From the NCBI RefSeq assembly GCF_023614525.1, contig NZ_CP097885.1, positions 366,001 to 430,000 on the forward strand: DNA of 64,000 bases. The letters run 5' to 3'. The notes under the pieces were generated by a model, which was not told the DNA's origin, did no database searches, and saw only the letters and a list, made by a program, of their open reading frames with translations. Position numbers and translations under genes: made by a program. The DNA comes from Peptoniphilus genitalis. GTDB lineage: Bacteria > Bacillota > Clostridia > Tissierellales > Peptoniphilaceae. Below are positions 62,817 to 64,000 of this stretch, in pieces; the first letter of the stretch is position 1; each line of letters begins with the position of its first letter.

Positions 62817-64000
62817 ATGGCAATTACAAAAATACATCCAATAAAATCAACTATAAATTTGGCAATAGACTATATAACTAAGAGTGAAAAAACTGATGAA
62901 AAAATCTTGGTATCTTCCTTTAATTGTCATCCATCTACTGCCCATATTCAATTTATGAAAACACGAGAAGACAATGATACTAAAGGTACAGTTTTGGCTA
63001 GACATTTAATTCAATCTTTTCTACCAGGAGAGGTTGATCCTATAAAAGCACATGAAATAGGAATGGAATTATGTAAGAAAATTTTAAAAGAAGATTATGA
63101 ATTTGTTCTTGCAACTCATATAGATAGAGGTCATATCCATAACCATATTATTTTTAATAATGTTAATTACAAGACTGGTAAATGCTACCAATCTAATAAA
63201 AAATCTTACCACAAAATTAGGTATCAAAGTGATGAATTATGTAAAGAAAATAAGCTTTCAGTCATTGATAAATATTATGAAGCTTACAAAAGAAAATATA
63301 AAACTGCGGGTAAATCTTGGTATGAATATGACCAAAACAAGAAAGGAAACTCCTGGAAATCTAAGCTGCAATTTGATATAGATAGAATGATTAATAAGTC
63401 TAACTCGTGGGAAGAATTTTTAGAAAACATGAAATCTCTTGATTATGAAACTAAGTTTGGTAAACACATTGCTTTTCGCCATAAAGATAAACAAAGATTT
63501 ACAAGAGCTAAGACTATCGGAGAAGATTATACCGAAGAAAAAATCAAAGAAAGAATAGATTTAGCTATTAAAAACAAAGCTAATACTATTAAAAAACGTG
63601 TAGGAAATGTTATTGATATATCTACTAATGAAAAAGCTCAATCCTCAAAAGGTTATGAAGTATGGGCAAGAAAACATAATATAAAAACAATGGCTGATTC
63701 AATAATTAAACTTAGAGAACAAGGAATCAATTCAATCACTCAACTCGATGAGCTGATCAAAAAATCTGCTGATGATAGACAAGACTTGTTAGATAAAATA
63801 AAGAAAATTGAAACTGAAATGAAGAGTTTATCCCAAGATATGGAAAATATAAATACTATAAATAAATATCGTGAAATATATAAATACCACAAGAAAAATC
63901 CTGAAGATAAGCAATTTGTAGAAGAATATTATAGTGAGCTTTCAGTCTATAAAATAGCCGCTAAAGAAATCTTAGAAAATTATAAAAAACTACCAAACAC
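62817..64000 (+). CDS. Relaxase / mobilization nuclease, N-terminal part
   Basis: 394 codons to the window edge, no stop. MAITKIHPIKSTINLAIDYI with Y19 as the candidate nicking tyrosine; motif III H101-x-D-x-x-H106-x-H108-x-H110 in HIDRGHIHNHIIFNN. MobP/VirD2-like relaxase domain (about 1-220), followed by a charged helical region. The ATG at 62817 is 1 bp after the mobC stop. Together with int/xis and no visible conjugation-pore genes, the element may be mobilizable; more could lie beyond 64 kb. Confidence 0.92.
   Translation, partial: MAITKIHPIKSTINLAIDYITKSEKTDEKILVSSFNCHPSTAHIQFMKTREDNDTKGTVLARHLIQSFLPGEVDPIKAHEIGMELCKKILKEDYEFVLATHIDRGHIHNHIIFNNVNYKTGKCYQSNKKSYHKIRYQSDELCKENKLSVIDKYYEAYKRKYKTAGKSWYEYDQNKKGNSWKSKLQFDIDRMINKSNSWEEFLENMKSLDYETKFGKHIAFRHKDKQRFTRAKTIGEDYTEEKIKERIDLAIKNKANTIKKRVGNVIDISTNEKAQSSKGYEVWARKHNIKTMADSIIKLREQGINSITQLDELIKKSADDRQDLLDKIKKIETEMKSLSQDMENINTINKYREIYKYHKKNPEDKQFVEEYYSELSVYKIAAKEILENYKKLPN

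Noticed and set aside
63160..63381. 73-aa open frame inside the relaxase region
   Set aside because: Out-of-frame shadow of the relaxase gene, which is open from 62817 to the window end with intact motifs.

Overview
The window is AT-rich DNA from a low-GC, Gram-positive anaerobe. The gene set points to the Tissierellia / Peptoniphilaceae (Anaerococcus- or Peptoniphilus-like): an rnfCDGEAB operon, a pgk-tpiA-gpmI-eno operon, rpoBC, ECF-type transporters, a T-box-controlled brnQ, and a class III polyhydroxyalkanoate (PHA) synthase cluster. The genus is an inference from gene content; no 16S gene is present. From 6.9 kb to 62.1 kb nearly every gene lies on the minus strand. I saw no tRNA, rRNA or CRISPR array.

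Layout. 0-1 kb: start of a UvrD/Rep-type helicase and a divergent nitroreductase. 1-6.9 kb: a foreign-looking plus-strand block with a BceRS-type two-component system, a BceAB-type peptide-antibiotic ABC transporter and a decayed transposition ATPase. A 278-bp direct repeat of the nitroreductase 3' end flanks it. 6.9-14 kb: an iron-type uptake operon (two exporter-fold ABC half-transporters, an MptD-like ECF S component, EcfT, a double EcfA, an AraC regulator) behind a Fur-box-like operator. 14.3-15.9 kb: brnQ with a complete T-box leader. 16-19.9 kb: a two-component system and an ABC-2 transporter. 20-25 kb: Rnf. 25.5-28.3 kb: phaE-phaC-phaJ. 28.8-36.2 kb: rpoC and rpoB. 36.4-38.3 kb: a DsrE-like protein and murJ. 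38.5-43.5 kb: a third two-component / ABC-transporter operon. 43.6-48.8 kb: glycolysis operon ending in a SixA-like phosphatase. 49-50 kb: a cupin and a uracil-DNA-glycosylase-like protein.

50.1-54.4 kb is a graveyard of mobile-element pieces: three DUF3847-like copies (one fused to a relaxase fragment, one stopped by a nonsense codon, one decayed), a serine-recombinase-like tail, a truncated AraC gene and an unidentified coding remnant. Inside it is an intact ABC-F ATPase with its own leader peptide. At 54.4-54.9 kb lies a 3' fragment of metG (tRNA-binding domain), cut off by a mobilizable element. That element starts at a Tn916-like integrase and runs past the window end: int, xis, a sigma-70-like protein, a TetR / rifampin-phosphotransferase-like dikinase / MATE operon, then mobC and a relaxase on the plus strand.

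Most noteworthy: (1) the TetR-dikinase-MATE cargo with a near-perfect promoter and an inverted-repeat operator, in a host whose RpoB rifamycin pocket looks wild type; (2) the split metG with an ordered array of integrase-arm-like repeats; (3) the ABC-F gene with a 10-codon leader and alternative hairpins, between 280-bp direct repeats; (4) the nitroreductase-flanked bce block, laid out as a single-crossover integration would leave it.
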